Assembly: GCA_951213105.1 (NCBI GenBank)
Contig: OX578133.1
Location: 138,675,203-138,739,202, forward strand
DNA length: 64,000 nucleotides
Reading direction: 5' to 3'
Source: Amaurobius ferox
Taxonomy: Eukaryota > Arthropoda > Arachnida > Araneae > Amaurobiidae
A program made the position numbers and the translations under genes. The notes beneath the pieces were generated by a model, which ran no database searches, was not told the DNA's origin, and worked only from the letters and a program-made list of their open reading frames with translations. Shown piece by piece: positions 1 to 11,559 of the stretch. Position 1 is the first letter of the stretch. Each line of letters opens with the position of its first letter.

Positions 1-48
1 GCCTGCGCAGGATTCTTACTTTTCTTCTCTTGGTTCTGTTGTCGGTAA

Positions 49-262
49 CTGGGGAATTGTCCCAGTTTGTTTTTATTGTGTCTGGCTGTAGTGGCCACTT
101 TTATTCCCGCGGTTCTTCAGGTAGGACAGGTGTTTTATTCTTGTGGTTAGCAGGGGTATTGTCCCAGCTGCATGTTCTGCTTGGGTGCCTTCCCACCTTA
201 GTAGTGGATGTCGTTGCTTGCTGTAGCGAGCGTATTCATCGAGTTGCTGGGGTATTGTCTCA
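49..262 (+). repeat. 5'UTR tandem subrepeats of LINE A
   Basis: The motif CTGGGGAATTGTCCCAG recurs with changes at about 49, 151 and 247, a ~100-bp period. Internally repeated 5'UTRs are common promoter arrangements in LINEs. The reading frame at 30-278 is a by-product of this repetition and is not called a gene. Confidence 0.5.
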
Positions 263-1529
263 ACCCTCTGTTTTCTAGATTCTTCCACCCCAGAGGTGTT
301 CTATCGGTCCATAGCCATTCTCAGGAAGAATACAGCAATCTCCTGGGAACGGGCCAGTTCCAGAGGAGGCAGGTACGGCCGGGGCAGACCAGGATGGCTT
401 TGGCTCTAGTGAGCCCCACCTCTTCATCCCCTTTTTAACCTTTTCCTTTCAGATCACCTCCTCCGGCCAGGACTTTGTGCAAGTGTTTTCACATTGCGCG
501 CGTTTTAGTGCCTAGATTAGTTTAACATAGTTAAGCTGCGCCAGTTGTTTTAGATCTAGTCTTATCTAGTATAGATTTAGTTTATATCTAGTCTTATTTG
601 TTTAGCTTGGTTAATCCTGTATGCTAGCTGCCCAGTTTACCGGTCTGGCCAACCTTCCCCGCACTTCCTTGTTCCGTCCCTGGAATATGGGGTTTTCTTA
701 GTTTCGTAGGATTTAGGATTAGTTACTCTTTTAGTAGCTATTGCTTCCTTGTTATGTTATTTTGTTATTATGTTATTTTATTCTCGGGTTTGTTTGTTCA
801 ATGATGTGGGTCAGAGTGAGAGCCCCTGTCCCTGGTGTTACTACCCTCCTTTGCAGAGCCAGTTGAAGACGCTGTTAAGTTTTCCTTCCTAGGGCTTTTC
901 CCTCCTGCTGCTCCCCCTTTTGCTCCAGAAGGTAGGCTTTTTTGTGTGGACATCAGTGCCCCATTCTTGCCTGGCCCTGTTTAGTTAGTATTTTCTTATT
1001 CTTTTATTAGGTTAAATTAACCTGGCAGTACAGGTTTAATCTCAGGTTACGACAGCGCCTCTTTTAAGTTGCATGCTGCCTCTGCATAACTACCGAGGGG
1101 TAGAAAGTCGAAATCCTCTAAACAATTAACAAAATTGTGTGCCAATGAAACTTGGCTCTTCTGTCTATATTAGGCAGTCACTGCAATCGTCACTCATCGT
1201 CTCCCGTTCTTCATAGTTTGCTCCTGTACTCCATTTGGAGTTGGGGCGCTTTTTCAGCTCAGGTTTCTTCAATTAAGGGAAGTACCCCTGAAGACTCCCG
1301 AACTCTTCTGGAGCCGTGTGGCTCTGGACTTCAGCTTTCTCTGCTGTTTTCTGGGGACGTGGTATGTGTGGTTCTTGGGTTACTCTGCTATTCTTTGGCG
1401 TTGTGGCAATTCTTGGTGTTGGGACCTTCGACTCAGCTTGGTCGTCTGCGGACAGCTTCCAGTGGTGCGCAACTAACCCCGTAAACCGAGAGGTAGGTCG
1501 GGTCCGCACTTCTGTTTGGTAGAGGACGC

Positions 1530-2848
1530 TATTAGAGGGCGCTAATAGCGCCCTGGCCCTTGCGAACCAGTCCTTGGAGAACTTGAGAGCTAATATTTTT
1601 TCCGATCCTGGTCCGGAGGTTTTGTCAGCAAAATTAAAAGAACTTGAGGTTCTTAGGTAGCAGGTGGAGAATAGTGTTATTGATAATGATAGAGTCCTGA
1701 ACGAAACAACTGCTAGGCTGGAGGAAGCAAATCGATTGTTGGGAGAGTATAGAGAGTGATCAAATGTAAAATCTGGAGAGATCCTTGAAATCTGATCTTA
1801 AGAATAAAAATCGCCTCCTGTCCGAATCCAACGAAATTATAAAAAAAATGAGGCTTAAAATTGATGCCCGGGATGATCCTCGGAGCCCGTTGGAGCTGGA
1901 GGCTAAACTGGAGGCCTAAATTAAGGACTTTCAGGCCACCCAGAATCATCTTCAGAAATAATTTTCTGCTCAAGGGGATAAATTGACTACTCTGTTGCAA
2001 GAAATTAAGGACATCGTTTCCTGTTAGCCTGGTTCATCTGCCCCTTCTGGGGTTGATGGCACTTCACGATGTTCTATAGGCTCTTGGACTATTATACTCA
2101 AGCCTGTGCTCCCTTCTACGTCCGAAATTACTAGGAAACAGTTTATTGATACCGCTGTTTCTCCTAAGGAGTGGGGTGTGGAATTGACAAGTTCTTTTCC
2201 CCCCCAGACGGGAGAATTGTCTTGGAGGTTTTGACCGAGGAGGTGGCCGGTCGGATTCAGGGTGAGCTCACGAAGGACCCTGCATTTACTAGAAGTTTTG
2301 TGGTCGAGAGACCGGTTAAAAGGTTTCCGAAGCTCGTCTTCTTCAATGTTCCAAGTGGGACTAAACGGGAAGAATTTATAAGAGACATTGTTTCCCAAAA
2401 TTCTTGCTTGGAGGGTCACTGTGAGTGTTTCGATTTTAAATTTTACATCGGTGCTAAGTTTGGGTGTCACTGGGTTTTTGAAGTCAGGCCGGCTCCTTTC
2501 TGGGCTTTGATTTCGCAAAGGTACGTATATTTTGGCTGGCATCGTATCTGGTTCCGCGAATTTTTCGCGGTACTACAGTGCTCTAAGCGTGGGGAGCTCT
2601 GGCATTCTAGGGTGCGTTGCCTTGATGTGGAACGCTGCATTTTCTGCGCTAAGGTGCATCCTGGGGTTGCCTGTGAAGAACGTTATAAATGTATCAATTG
2701 CTTAAAATATAATGAGAAGTCTCTGGGATCGAGGACTTTCGTCCATTCTTGTAGAGACAATGACTGCGAGTCTTTTAAGGTAGAGTTAGAAACATGTAGG
2801 AATCATGTAGACTACGGGGATCGGAAATTGTCAATATTTTGGTTATAA
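1530..2848 (+). pseudogene. LINE A ORF1 (gag-like, coiled coil + RRM-like + zinc knuckles), degraded
   Basis: Conceptual reading starts as a Leu/Glu-rich coiled coil (NQSLENLRANIF, KLKELEVLR) with stops near 1656 and 1758 and frame changes to about 2000. A second frame (GSSAPSGVDG to SPKEWGVELT) shifts at the seven-C run near 2200 into an open stretch to the TAA at 2846-2848. That stretch has an RRM-like PKLVFFNVPSGTKREEF and IVSQNSCLEGH, then zinc-knuckle-like CIFCAKVHPGVAC and YKCINC...HSC. The first knuckle has Cys changed to Arg (CSKRGELWH). This layout is ORF1 of arthropod LINEs, which coats the element's RNA. There is no evidence of host function. Confidence 0.8.
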
Positions 2849-4210
2849 TACTTTAGAATTGTAAATAGTTTGGTCGTTATTTTCTTGATTTGTATTACCT
2901 CTTGTTCTGTTCGTCTTAAACAGGGTATAAGCGGTTTTGAGGACTTTGAATGTTGATACATAGATGTTGGTTTTAATAATGTAAGTTGATGATTTGGGGA
3001 TTATTTTTTCTGATTTCCAGTTATGCTGCTGATGATATTTTGTATGAATATTTTTGGATGAGCTATTTTACTTAGGTTTTACTCTGTTTTGTATGATTAT
3101 GTTGGATATTTGTGGATTTCTTCCTCCTGCAGAGGACCTCGGTAATTGGATTCTGTTAGATGGATATTTTAAATTGTTCGGAATATATTGGTGGTTGGTC
3201 TTATTTGTTTCATCTGAAATTTTAGTTTTAGGAAATTTTTTTGAAATGTAAAGTCCTTGGTTCGATTGTTGTGCTCGTTATTTGGTACAGATGGTTGCTG
3301 AGTTCCTGTCTGAGCTCCTGTCCATTCGACAGGAGCCCGAAACTCCTGTCGAAAGGCAGCGGCAGGGGTGGCGGGGACCTTCTTTGTTTACATTTGAGAG
3401 TCTGTGGTCTTCAGGTTTGATGCATGTTGATGAATTTATTTTGTAATTGTGTTGGTTATTTTTAATTCTGGACTATCTGGGTTTACCGTTGGAGTGTATT
3501 GATGGTTGGTTTTTATTCTTCGGCGCCCAAGTTAAGTTTGTTATACTTTGGATTGGAAGTACCAACCTTCTGTTGGTTGATAGGGGATCATTTTATCCTT
3601 GTTCTTGTTTGGTGACCAGCAGGGGTAATGTGTTTTCTGGTTTCATGGACTTTCTCGGTTGTTCTTATTATATTTGGTGCTTAAATTTTAGTGGTTTGTG
3701 GCTAAATGTGGTGTTGCGGGGCAAGCGTGTTTTGGTTTTAAGGATTTTATATTTTGATAGCTTCGGTATTGTATTTTGAAACATTGTCATTTTGGCCCAT
3801 TAATTTTACTTTTAGATCTTGTTTACAATGATCCTACTTGATTTGTTAGGAATATTTCCTGCAAAATTATGCAGATGTACCCGTGATTACCTATGTAACT
3901 GCCCTGGCCGGGTCTTTTTGAGAAAAAAATAAATGTTCTGGGGATGCTGGACGTCACCGTTCTGTTGGTAGCGCGTGTTGTCTGGCTGGTTTCGTTGCGA
4001 GCGGGTCCCTGGTCTGCTAGTGGGGGTTTCGCTCGTCTCCGTTGGAGTTCTTCTTTGGGACTGGCTGCGGTTGGCCTCGCTCGGCGGGGCGCTGGTCTGC
4101 TGTTTCCTTGGCGTCCCGGGTCGTACGCTCTTTGCATGGTGGAGTCGGCGGTTTTCTCCATCCAGCGGGCTCGAGTGCTCCTTTGACAGAGTTTGTGTTG
4201 GGTATCGAAA
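2849..4210 (+). other. LINE A 3'UTR
   Basis: Non-coding T/G-rich sequence. It holds a perfect 9-bp stem with a 5-nt loop (GCTCCTGTC at 3314-3322 with GACAGGAGC at 3328-3336) followed by a further ACTCCTGTCGAAAGG. The last ~235 bp are GC-rich and shared with element B. Reading frames here (3054-3251, 3447-3779, 3944-4394) show no family resemblance. Confidence 0.55.
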
Positions 4211-4510
4211 AATTCCCGGCCATGCTACCAAACCCTTTAAGCTCTTTGTTGGCAAAGGGCACGGTCAGGGTCGAGAAGGGCTCTTACAGTACCTTGTAGC
4301 TCCACCCTCCCACATTAAAGTCCCAATTGCTCCTCGAAGGAAAAAAATGCATTGCATAGACGATATTGTATCTGGTTCGTCAACGAGAGAGTGAGTTCAG
4401 GAGTCAAAGAGCTCAAGTTGTATAACTGGTAAACTAGAATGGGGCAAGCCTAAAAGGATTCTTTGTATAACTTTATCGTACAGTAAATAAAACCGTTAAT
4501 TTCTTTCTTT
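4211..4510. other. Unclassified spacer
   Basis: Between the LINE A 3' end and the SINE. No recognisable coding or repeat family seen. Confidence 0.4.
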
Positions 4511-4784
4511 CGACATAGACCGTCCGACTTACCCGAAGGTGTAACGTATCTGTTTAGACCGTCGGAACAGTGTCACCCAATTTAGACCGGAACCTAGTAG
4601 GAGCGACATCCACAGGACCTACCCTTCTTCCTCTGCCACTGACCTCTCGGAAGGACTTTCGAACTCACAGATTTAACGTGCTCGTACTCCGCGTGAGCAC
4701 GGTGACGGTTTGGACATAGCCTGGAATCGAATTCGGGTCTTCCGAGCACAATCCCCGTGCCTTAACCACTGGGTTATCCACCCC
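4511..4784 (-). mobile_element. tRNA-derived SINE, full length
   Basis: On the minus strand the tRNA-like head begins GGGGTGGATAACCCAGTGG, with B-box-like AATTCGATTCC, and ends in the body shared with the copies at 7704-7863 and 58516-58800 (GGTCCGTAAG... to GGTCGGACGGTCT). The tail is A/G-rich rather than the CAA repeats of the plus-strand copies. Many substitutions relative to the 58516 copy suggest an older insertion. No clear target duplication. Confidence 0.85.
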
Positions 4785-4844
4785 AAAGCTGTTGCTTGTA
4801 AGACAATAACTTACAGTACTTCCCCGAATAAAGCAGGCATATCT

Positions 4845-5014
4845 CAATTAGGTGATTACAGTTGCTTCGATGGCATTATAAGCTCTTTTCTTTAGGCCAA
4901 GATTGCTGTTCGTTAGGTAGTTCGTTCTTAGAGGTTATTAAGGGCGCATACTCTTCTTTTGGCTTGCAGTAGGAAGCTTATAACGCCCTCGAATCAATTG
5001 TAATCACCTAACTG
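4845..5014. mobile_element. Small MITE with terminal inverted repeats
   Basis: About 170 bp. The left end TCAATTAGGTGATTACAGTT and the inverted right end TCAGTTAGGTGATTACAATT match, and pairing continues through ATTATAAGCT near 4875 and 4980. Non-coding. Flanking duplications are not clear. Confidence 0.65.
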
Positions 5015-6773
5015 ACACATACTTGCTTTCTTCAAGGAAGTATTGTAAGTTATTATAACTTTATAGAATTTAACTTTGTGGATTTTTTGTAGAAATATAT
5101 TGAATTGTGCCCTTCTGAGATTTTAAAACTCGGCGCCTATGGTTGAGGGGTCAGTGGTAGGCGCCTTAATGGACTTCGAAACCCAAACCCTACCTTCTGC
5201 TAGTCGTTTCGGAACAGTATCAGCTGATATACGATGCATCGTGGGTGGATAATGCCTTTGAATGGCTGATATAGACGCCAATGTTGTGGACGTGACTCCA
5301 CTGACTGCACGATCTTCTCGAGTTGTCTGTCTGGGGCGCCCGGAGCATGGAGATAAAGGTCAGGAGTTAAACCTCCATACTGAGGAAACTCCAATATTAT
5401 TTGAGACAATAATTCAGGTGGCGCTGCGATAAGATAAGCGCCCCTGCATTGTATGCATTTCTATGGTGAAAGGCTTAAAATGTTTTTTTAAACTGTCAAT
5501 TTTGTAGAAATAAATTAGTAGCGCAATATAAATTATAAATGCAACAATAAGGAATATTTCTACGTATTCAAAATTATTTTACCTTTCAATATATTTTTAT
5601 CTCCCTATATTTTAAACTCTGTCTTACAACTGTGAATAAATATTGCTTAATTATACTGATAATAGGGAATCTTAATTTAAAAATAATAAAAATACATATA
5701 CTCAATACTATACTTTTCTATTGTGTCAAAGGGCGCTTTACTAACACTAGCGACACCTAGAAATATTTCTCAAAGCGTTATGGCAATTTGAAGATTTTCA
5801 TCCATGGGAATTTTATCTCCTTCTCTATAATTCTATGGTCCTGAGCTTTTGCGACGGTGATATGTGCTTTCTCTGATCCACTATTGCCAACACCGAGAAA
5901 CTACCATAGCGCCCCGACCATGATGGCGACTTCCAGCTGCCTTTAGACCTGTGATGCGACCTCTCTCTAAATATGATAATTGTTCGTAGCCACTTCCAAC
6001 AATGGGCTGGAAGGAAGAAAGTTGTGTGTTTTGAAGTGTGGTATTATTTATGCTTGATACAGTGAATTAATTGAGTATTAGTTGTTGAAAGTTCAACTAA
6101 AGTGGGGCCCATATCGCCCGACGACTTTTGATAGAGGTTTGGAGAAATTTGGTAAATAGTTAAGTGATTCAAAGTGTGTTTTAATTTCAAGTCATTGAAT
6201 AACATTTGAATTTGTGTCTATGTGTATTGATCAGCCATCTTTATCATTAGTCTGACCTAAATTGGGGGTTCTATGAGGCCTTTCCTGGTCGTTTTTTGGA
6301 GTTTGTGTTTTTCCACCTAGTTCGTTGAATATTAAATTTAAAATTTTTCTAAAAATTGCATAATATGCAACAAGTACTGACGAATAATATATGATTTATA
6401 GTTAAGTTATTGTACTAGTGTAAAGCTGATTTCTATTACTTCTGCGTGTTGCTGCGGGGCAGCTTTTTCTATATCTGCTGTACTAGTGTAAAGGTTCATT
6501 CCTAGTGCAAGCCAATATTATCCTGGAACACATTAAAACTATTAGAAAAATTTTTGTGCTATTATGTACTATAGTACTCTTGATATTGGACATTTTCCTA
6601 TTTGCTACTTTGAGCGTTTTGCCTTGTGCCCTAGGGATCTGGATAGCATATTATTTTTGGATTGATTATTTTTGTCAGTCTGATTTCTACGAAGGTCCAA
6701 TTCTTACCTTATTTATTGTTTGTTGCAAGTGAAATACAAAATAGTAGTTGTTATCTCGATGAATTGTTACAAA
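5015..6773. other. Unclassified spacer, possibly LINE B 5' sequence
   Basis: Contains a GGCGCC inverted pair (about 5132 and 5159) and GC-richer patches with a GGCGCC/GCGCCC flavour at 5130-5450 and 5730-5960. From about 6000 it may be the 5'UTR of LINE B. No coding region supported. Confidence 0.35.
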
Positions 6774-7392
6774 ATGGATTTCTTTGTTGAATCTACATAA
6801 AAGGAGATTGCATATTCACCGGAATTACAGGAAACTATATTGAAACTTAGTGAACTAAATGCATATTTCGACGGTAATAAGACAAAGGAAATAGATAGGA
6901 GCAGGCAGGATGAAATCGTAGAAATATTTTGTGAACCTATCATGGTAAATTTACTGAAATTCGATAAAAGAATCGCCCTTGGCGATGATGAGTTCGCAGA
7001 ATTAAATAAATCGTTTAGATCAAAGGATGAATTGGAATCGTTAAAGCAGGTGATCATGGATAAAGACAACATTAACGATGAGCCTGAGGTTCATCCTAGT
7101 GGAGAGGGATAAAGAAATTGTTGATCTGATCAGGCAATTGAAGAAGATGGATGAGGTTGTGGAAACTGCTCCTACTAGTTTGATGATAGAAGAGGTTGAG
7201 ACGCTGAAATTTGGCAATGCTAATCTCAAGGGTCGTCTACAGGAGAATACTATGGCTCTATTGAAGATACAGAAGGATATTAATGATTCTATTTCTGGTT
7301 TACATGCTGACTCGTCTGGGAGCGGACAGATCCAGCCTGGTCGCGCGAGTGATTTTACTAGAGAGCAAGTATTCGTACAATTGAAGCTAGAT
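6774..7392 (+). pseudogene. LINE B ORF1 N-terminal coiled-coil fragment
   Basis: Likely Met at 6774 (MDFFVEST) with an in-frame TAA at 6798. It then reads LKLSELNAYFDGNKTKEID to LKQVIMDKDNIND, and a frameshift near 7085-7110 leads into GDKEIVDLIRQLKKMDEVV and VETLKFGNANLKGRLQ. The heptad-like Leu/Ile/Glu composition matches the coiled coil of LINE A ORF1. The RRM-like and zinc-knuckle part is absent. Confidence 0.6.
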
Positions 7393-7559
7393 ACCTCCCT
7401 CCTTCAGGGACGTTTTCATGAGAGTTTTCCTCTTTGCAAGAGTTTCAGGGAGAAGCGGGGCGCTGCTCCGGTCGGCTGATGCTGTATTGCAATAGAAGCC
7501 AATGGGCGTGTCCTTTGCCCCTCCTTCTTTTGCAAGCATGGCTAAATTGCAACCCAGGG

Positions 7560-7597
7560 CTGGAGGGTGGGCGGAGCCAATTCCGCCCACCCTCCAG
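7560..7597. repeat. Perfect 16-bp hairpin
   Basis: CTGGAGGGTGGGCGGA (7560-7575) pairs perfectly with TCCGCCCACCCTCCAG (7582-7597) around a 6-nt loop. It lies just outside the left end of the inverted-repeat element. Confidence 0.9.
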
Positions 7598-7606
7598 TGC
7601 TCTCTT

Positions 7607-8732
7607 ACAAGGGAAGGCTTTGCAATAGTTCTCTCGGATTGCAATCTTTCATGTCCTATCTTGTAAAGGAAGATGAATAATGATAAAACGCCACGGCTTT
7701 CATGTCCTTCCGAGAGGTTGGTGGTAGGGGAAGGAGGGTACGGTTCCTGTGGATGCCTCCCCCACTGGGTTCCGGTCTAAATTGGGTGGCACTTCCAGGC
7801 CGTCCAAACAGTTACCTTACACCTTTCTGGTAGGTCGGACGGTCTGGGTCTCAACAACAACAACGACTTTCATCTGCTAAGTGATAGGGGGAGCCACAAT
7901 AACAATCTGAAGTGGCCATGCAAACGTGCTCTACTGACGTGTATTATTTACATTTTAGTGTGAAAATATTATCCTTTTCAGTTATTATTATTATTAAATA
8001 ATACCTGAAAAAACAACAAAATATGCACAGTCGTTAGACTGTTACTTCTTCAATCCTTATAAGGCATTTGTAAAACGTATCGAAGACTACATAAAAATTC
8101 GAGCTGCATGCATTGAAGGGGTCCATATTGAAGACTGTATTTAATATTGGTTCAGCAACTTGTTTCATTGTAAATTGCAATGATTATGCATTTGTTAAAT
8201 GTGCACATTGTAACGTTTTCATTTGTATTGATCATACATTTAATCATTCCCATTCATAATTTCAAACTTACAAAGAATTTAAATCATTCATTATTTTACA
8301 AATTTCATTTGCTTTGACTTTCATTGTAATACAGTCAATAGTTTTGTTGATTAGTTCAGTTTCGGTTTCCAAAAATTTCAGCCTTTCTTTGTTGTGTTTG
8401 ATCAACCTTTACGACCATGTCTTGGCAGTTGTTTAGCTAATTAATACGATATAAATTATATTAGTAACAAATTTATCGTTTACTATTTACCATTATTGTC
8501 CATTTTATTTCAAAATAATAATAATAATTGAAAAGGATAATATTTTCACACTAAAATGTTAATAATACACGTCAGTAGAGCACGTTTGCATGACAACTTC
8601 AGATTGTTATTGTGGCGTCCCCTATCACTGAGCTGATGAAAGCCGTGGCGTTTTATCATTATTCATGGTCCTTTACAAGATAAGACATGAAAGATTGCAA
8701 TCCGAGAGAACTATTGCAAAGCCTTCCCTTGT
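7607..8732. mobile_element. Long-inverted-repeat DNA element (foldback/MITE-like)
   Basis: Outer ends ACAAGGGAAGGCTTTGCAAT (left) and its inverse (right, ending 8732). Arms of roughly 230 bp pair through GATAAAACGCCACGGCTTTC, AACGTGCTCTACTGACGTG and GTGTGAAAATATTATCCTTT. The left arm is split by a SINE tail (7704-7863). The ~500-bp AT-rich centre has no transposase, so the element is non-autonomous. No convincing target duplication, so the superfamily is left open. Confidence 0.8.
7704..7863 (+). mobile_element. 5'-truncated SINE inside the inverted-repeat arm
   Basis: Body and CAA-repeat tail of the same SINE as at 58516 but lacking the tRNA head. Flanked by a near-perfect 10-bp duplication, CGGCTTTCAT (7694-7703) and CGACTTTCAT (7864-7873). 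Confidence 0.85.
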
Positions 8733-8749
8733 TAGTTAAACCAAAGGTT

Positions 8750-9356
8750 TCTGGTAACTTTTTGGATATCCTTAAAACTATTTACGGACCGTCTCTCGTC
8801 ATTGGCTGCCCTTGGTTCTACTACCAACAAGTCGAAACTGGTTAATGATATTAAGTTCTCTGTTCGACATGCCCGTGCTGCAGTGGTTTAAGGCCCACGT
8901 ACAGATTCCTGGTGATGAAATCGCAGATTGTTTCGCTAAGGATGTTGCCCTGGCCTGTGAGGTGATGGACGTCCTTGCTCTTACTCGTTGTTCCGCTTTG
9001 TTAGGATGGCAACGGTGGGGGGGGGGGGAATCCCCGGTATTCGTTGACACCCTGGCTTCGGGCTCGGTCTTTTCGTCCCATTCCAGATCCTGCTTTTCAA
9101 ATTAGTGAGAGTTCTTTTTCTTTTTGTGTCAGGACATGGCCCTTTCACTGATTATCTTAAAAGGTTTAAAGTTATTGAATCTCCGAGCTGCTCCTGTGGT
9201 ATGCTCGAAGATGCTGATCATTATTTATTTGAATGCAATCTTATAAAACATTTTCATTTGTCTAAAACTTCGGACAAAAACCGAGCCATATGGTTAAAGA
9301 GGGTAGCTGTTGACGTCCATTGTGAGGGTTTGTACTTATACCTGGGTTGCTGTTGA
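8750..9356 (+). pseudogene. LINE B ORF2 C-terminus (RNase H + terminal zinc motif), degraded
   Basis: First frame reads FTDRLSSLAALGSTTNKSK, an RNase H TDSxSS-like segment. A frameshift near 8878 leads to LQWFKAHVQIPGDEIADCFA, the RNase H C-terminal block (normally W.KAHVGIPGNEIADxxAK). A further shift leads to the frame at 9105-9356 with SGHGPFTDYLKRF and CSCGMLEDADHYLFEC, the C-terminal CCHC motif of LINE ORF2. The stop is at 9354-9356. The eight-G run at about 9017 marks one frameshift. This establishes an RNase H-bearing non-LTR element. Confidence 0.85.
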
Positions 9357-10432
9357 TATCACGAATAATCTTAAATACATTTTATTATATTTACTAATAG
9401 TGTAATTTGTTAATTATTTTACTGGTGATTTGCCATTCATTGGTTTCCTTGTACGAATTGGTAACTGTTATTTTGTAGATTTGTAACTATATATGTTTTT
9501 TAAACTTGTAATGGCTTGATTTGTGTGTAATTTTGTATTTCAGTTAATTTCATGTTTTTATATTTTAATTTGATTGATAATATATTATGGGTACTAATTC
9601 TGTCGGGGCTTATGGCCGATTTGTTTATTTCTGATTTATAACTGTTTCGATTTGGGGATTACTTTACGTTTTTTGTGATCTGGTACGTTGTACTTTAGTT
9701 GGTAGTTTGTAATGGAGTTGGTTACCGATTTGTAACATGTTTTAAACTGTTATATGTGTTTTGATTAAGGGTTCTTAATGTGTTTATTTATTATTACTAT
9801 ATATACGTTGCTATTATGTTTGTTTGGTATAACAAAGTTTGCATAATTATATGAATATGTAATAAATTCATTAGGTTTCTTACTGTTTATATATTATTTA
9901 TATTGTGTAAGATGTTTAAATTATTGACTAATTGAGTAAACAGGTGAATAAGTAGTTATTTACTATTTGATATAATCAATTGTATTAATTTTATTTTTAT
10001 GTATGATTGATTTCGTGAATAATTATCCCTTTTTGTTCTGATTTAATTATTGCAATTTTTGTATTGATCATTGCATTGTTATGCCACTCTTTTCTGCATT
10101 TTGTGAATTGGTCTACTCGACTTTCTTCTCAGTTCGCTTTTGTAGTTCATAACTAAAAGATCTACGGATGCTAATGCATCGCCGCTCTGGCAGTGCAGAT
10201 TGCCTGGCTGGTTTCCTTGCGGGCGGGACCCTGGCTTGCTGGGTGGGAGTTTCGGTGGCCTCCGGCGCCGTTCCTTCTTGGGACTTGTGGCGGTTGGCCT
10301 CTCTCGGCGGAGTGTTGATCTGGTGTTCCCTGGGGTGATCCGGGTGGTGTGCGCGCTGCGTGATGGAATCGGCGGTTTTCTCTGTCTGGTGGGTTCGGGT
10401 GGCTCGTTGACTTGGTTTGTATTGGAGTCGAA
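9357..10432 (+). other. LINE B 3'UTR
   Basis: T-rich non-coding sequence followed by the GC-rich terminal module (10200-10432) homologous to 3975-4210. The reading frame at 10200-10520 is an accident of this module. Confidence 0.6.
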
Positions 10433-11000
10433 TCTACTACAGGCCAGTGATTATGATTCTCTTAACTTTCGGGTGAATCCCCGGTCTGGGTGTGAAATTG
10501 TTCGTAGTCCCATCAAGTGAGTCTCAAAGGCATTTTTGCACGCAACTTGCAGTATTAAAGCAGAAAATGCAGTTCCAATTGCCCGCTAGTGAAAACACCG
10601 GCCGTTTTAAATGCTGCATGATGCATCATTCTCATGCGCGTTGCAGTAAGCCCTATAACATTATTAACGCTGACAGTTTGATCCTTTTTCATAATTCTTA
10701 AAACGACATTTGCAAGTCGAGTTTCGAGGCTGTAACTCATTTTTTATGGGTGCATATATTTTTTGCAACAGAGTGTATTTACCTTCATTTACGAATGAGT
10801 TTTACTTCTTGACTTTGTAAATTCGGTATATGTAATAACTTTTATTGTTATTATTAATATCGTTGAAATTTTACTAGCTACATCTTTTTTTTATTTATCT
10901 CATACTGTTTAATATAGCAAACTACAATATGAGGTTTTTAATGGCATCTATTAGTTTTATTCATGTATCTGCAATGCGACAGACACCTTTTAAAATACAC
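10433..11000. other. Unclassified spacer
   Basis: No gene seen. A short CA repeat sits at about 10995-11010, followed by CAGGGCCGGGCATAGAC, which resembles a hAT terminus and may be the 3' end of the hAT relic that follows. Confidence 0.35.
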
Positions 11001-11559
11001 ACACACACATACACTCAGGGCCGGGCATAGACTATTTTACGCCCAAGCCAAGGTGAGCTACTTTCACTCCCCCATGCTAAAAAAAAATGCAAACTTTGAT
11101 TTTTAAGAACAGTTGTCTGGTAGTCGTGGAACAAATAAAGAGCATAAAATTTAAAACTGCTAAATTTATTTTAAATTGTAGAAATAAGTAATAAGCAATC
11201 TTTGACTATTATTCTCAAATACAAAAGAAAATATTTTGGCACACCAATCATTTCAAACTAATGGGCATTCGGTATAACGCATACCTCGCCACAGGCAACA
11301 CAAATGTAAACCTTTTACTTCGCTCACCTTTTAGTATATACTATGGCGGGAAGGTTACTTTACGTAATCATCCCGCAATGTTACCACAATATTTCGTTTA
11401 CAGTCAGACAGCGATAGAGACAACAAACATAGTTAAAAATATTTCATAAAAGTTTCAATTTTAGGCACATCAAAATTTCACTTTGCATGCCTATTTCTTC
11501 GTAAATGTTATCACCAATTCAACCAGACTAAGTTTTGATTTCCACGCATGTTTAATTGA

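Larger units (their letters stand above)
1..4210 (+). mobile_element. Non-LTR retrotransposon A (RNase H-type/I-like), ORF1 only
   Basis: A GC-richer block than the surrounding DNA. It has a 5'UTR with tandem subrepeats, a damaged ORF1 (about 1530-2848) and a T/G-rich 3'UTR (2849-4210). Its last ~235 bp (3975-4210) resemble 10200-10432 of element B, defining a shared 3' end finishing near GGTATCGAA. No endonuclease or reverse transcriptase follows ORF1, so ORF2 is deleted or was never present. The 5' end lies outside the window. Assignment to the I/R1-like, RNase H-bearing group comes from the related element B. Confidence 0.75.
6774..10432 (+). mobile_element. Non-LTR retrotransposon B (RNase H-type/I-like), deleted and interrupted
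   Basis: Carries the N-terminal part of ORF1 (6774-7392), then an inverted-repeat element and its flank (7393-8745), then the C-terminal end of ORF2 (about 8750-9356), a 1.07-kb 3'UTR, and the 3' module shared with LINE A (10200-10432, ending TTGGAGTCGAA). Several kilobases of ORF1 end and ORF2 (endonuclease, RT) are missing. Same family group as LINE A but a distinct copy. Confidence 0.7.
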
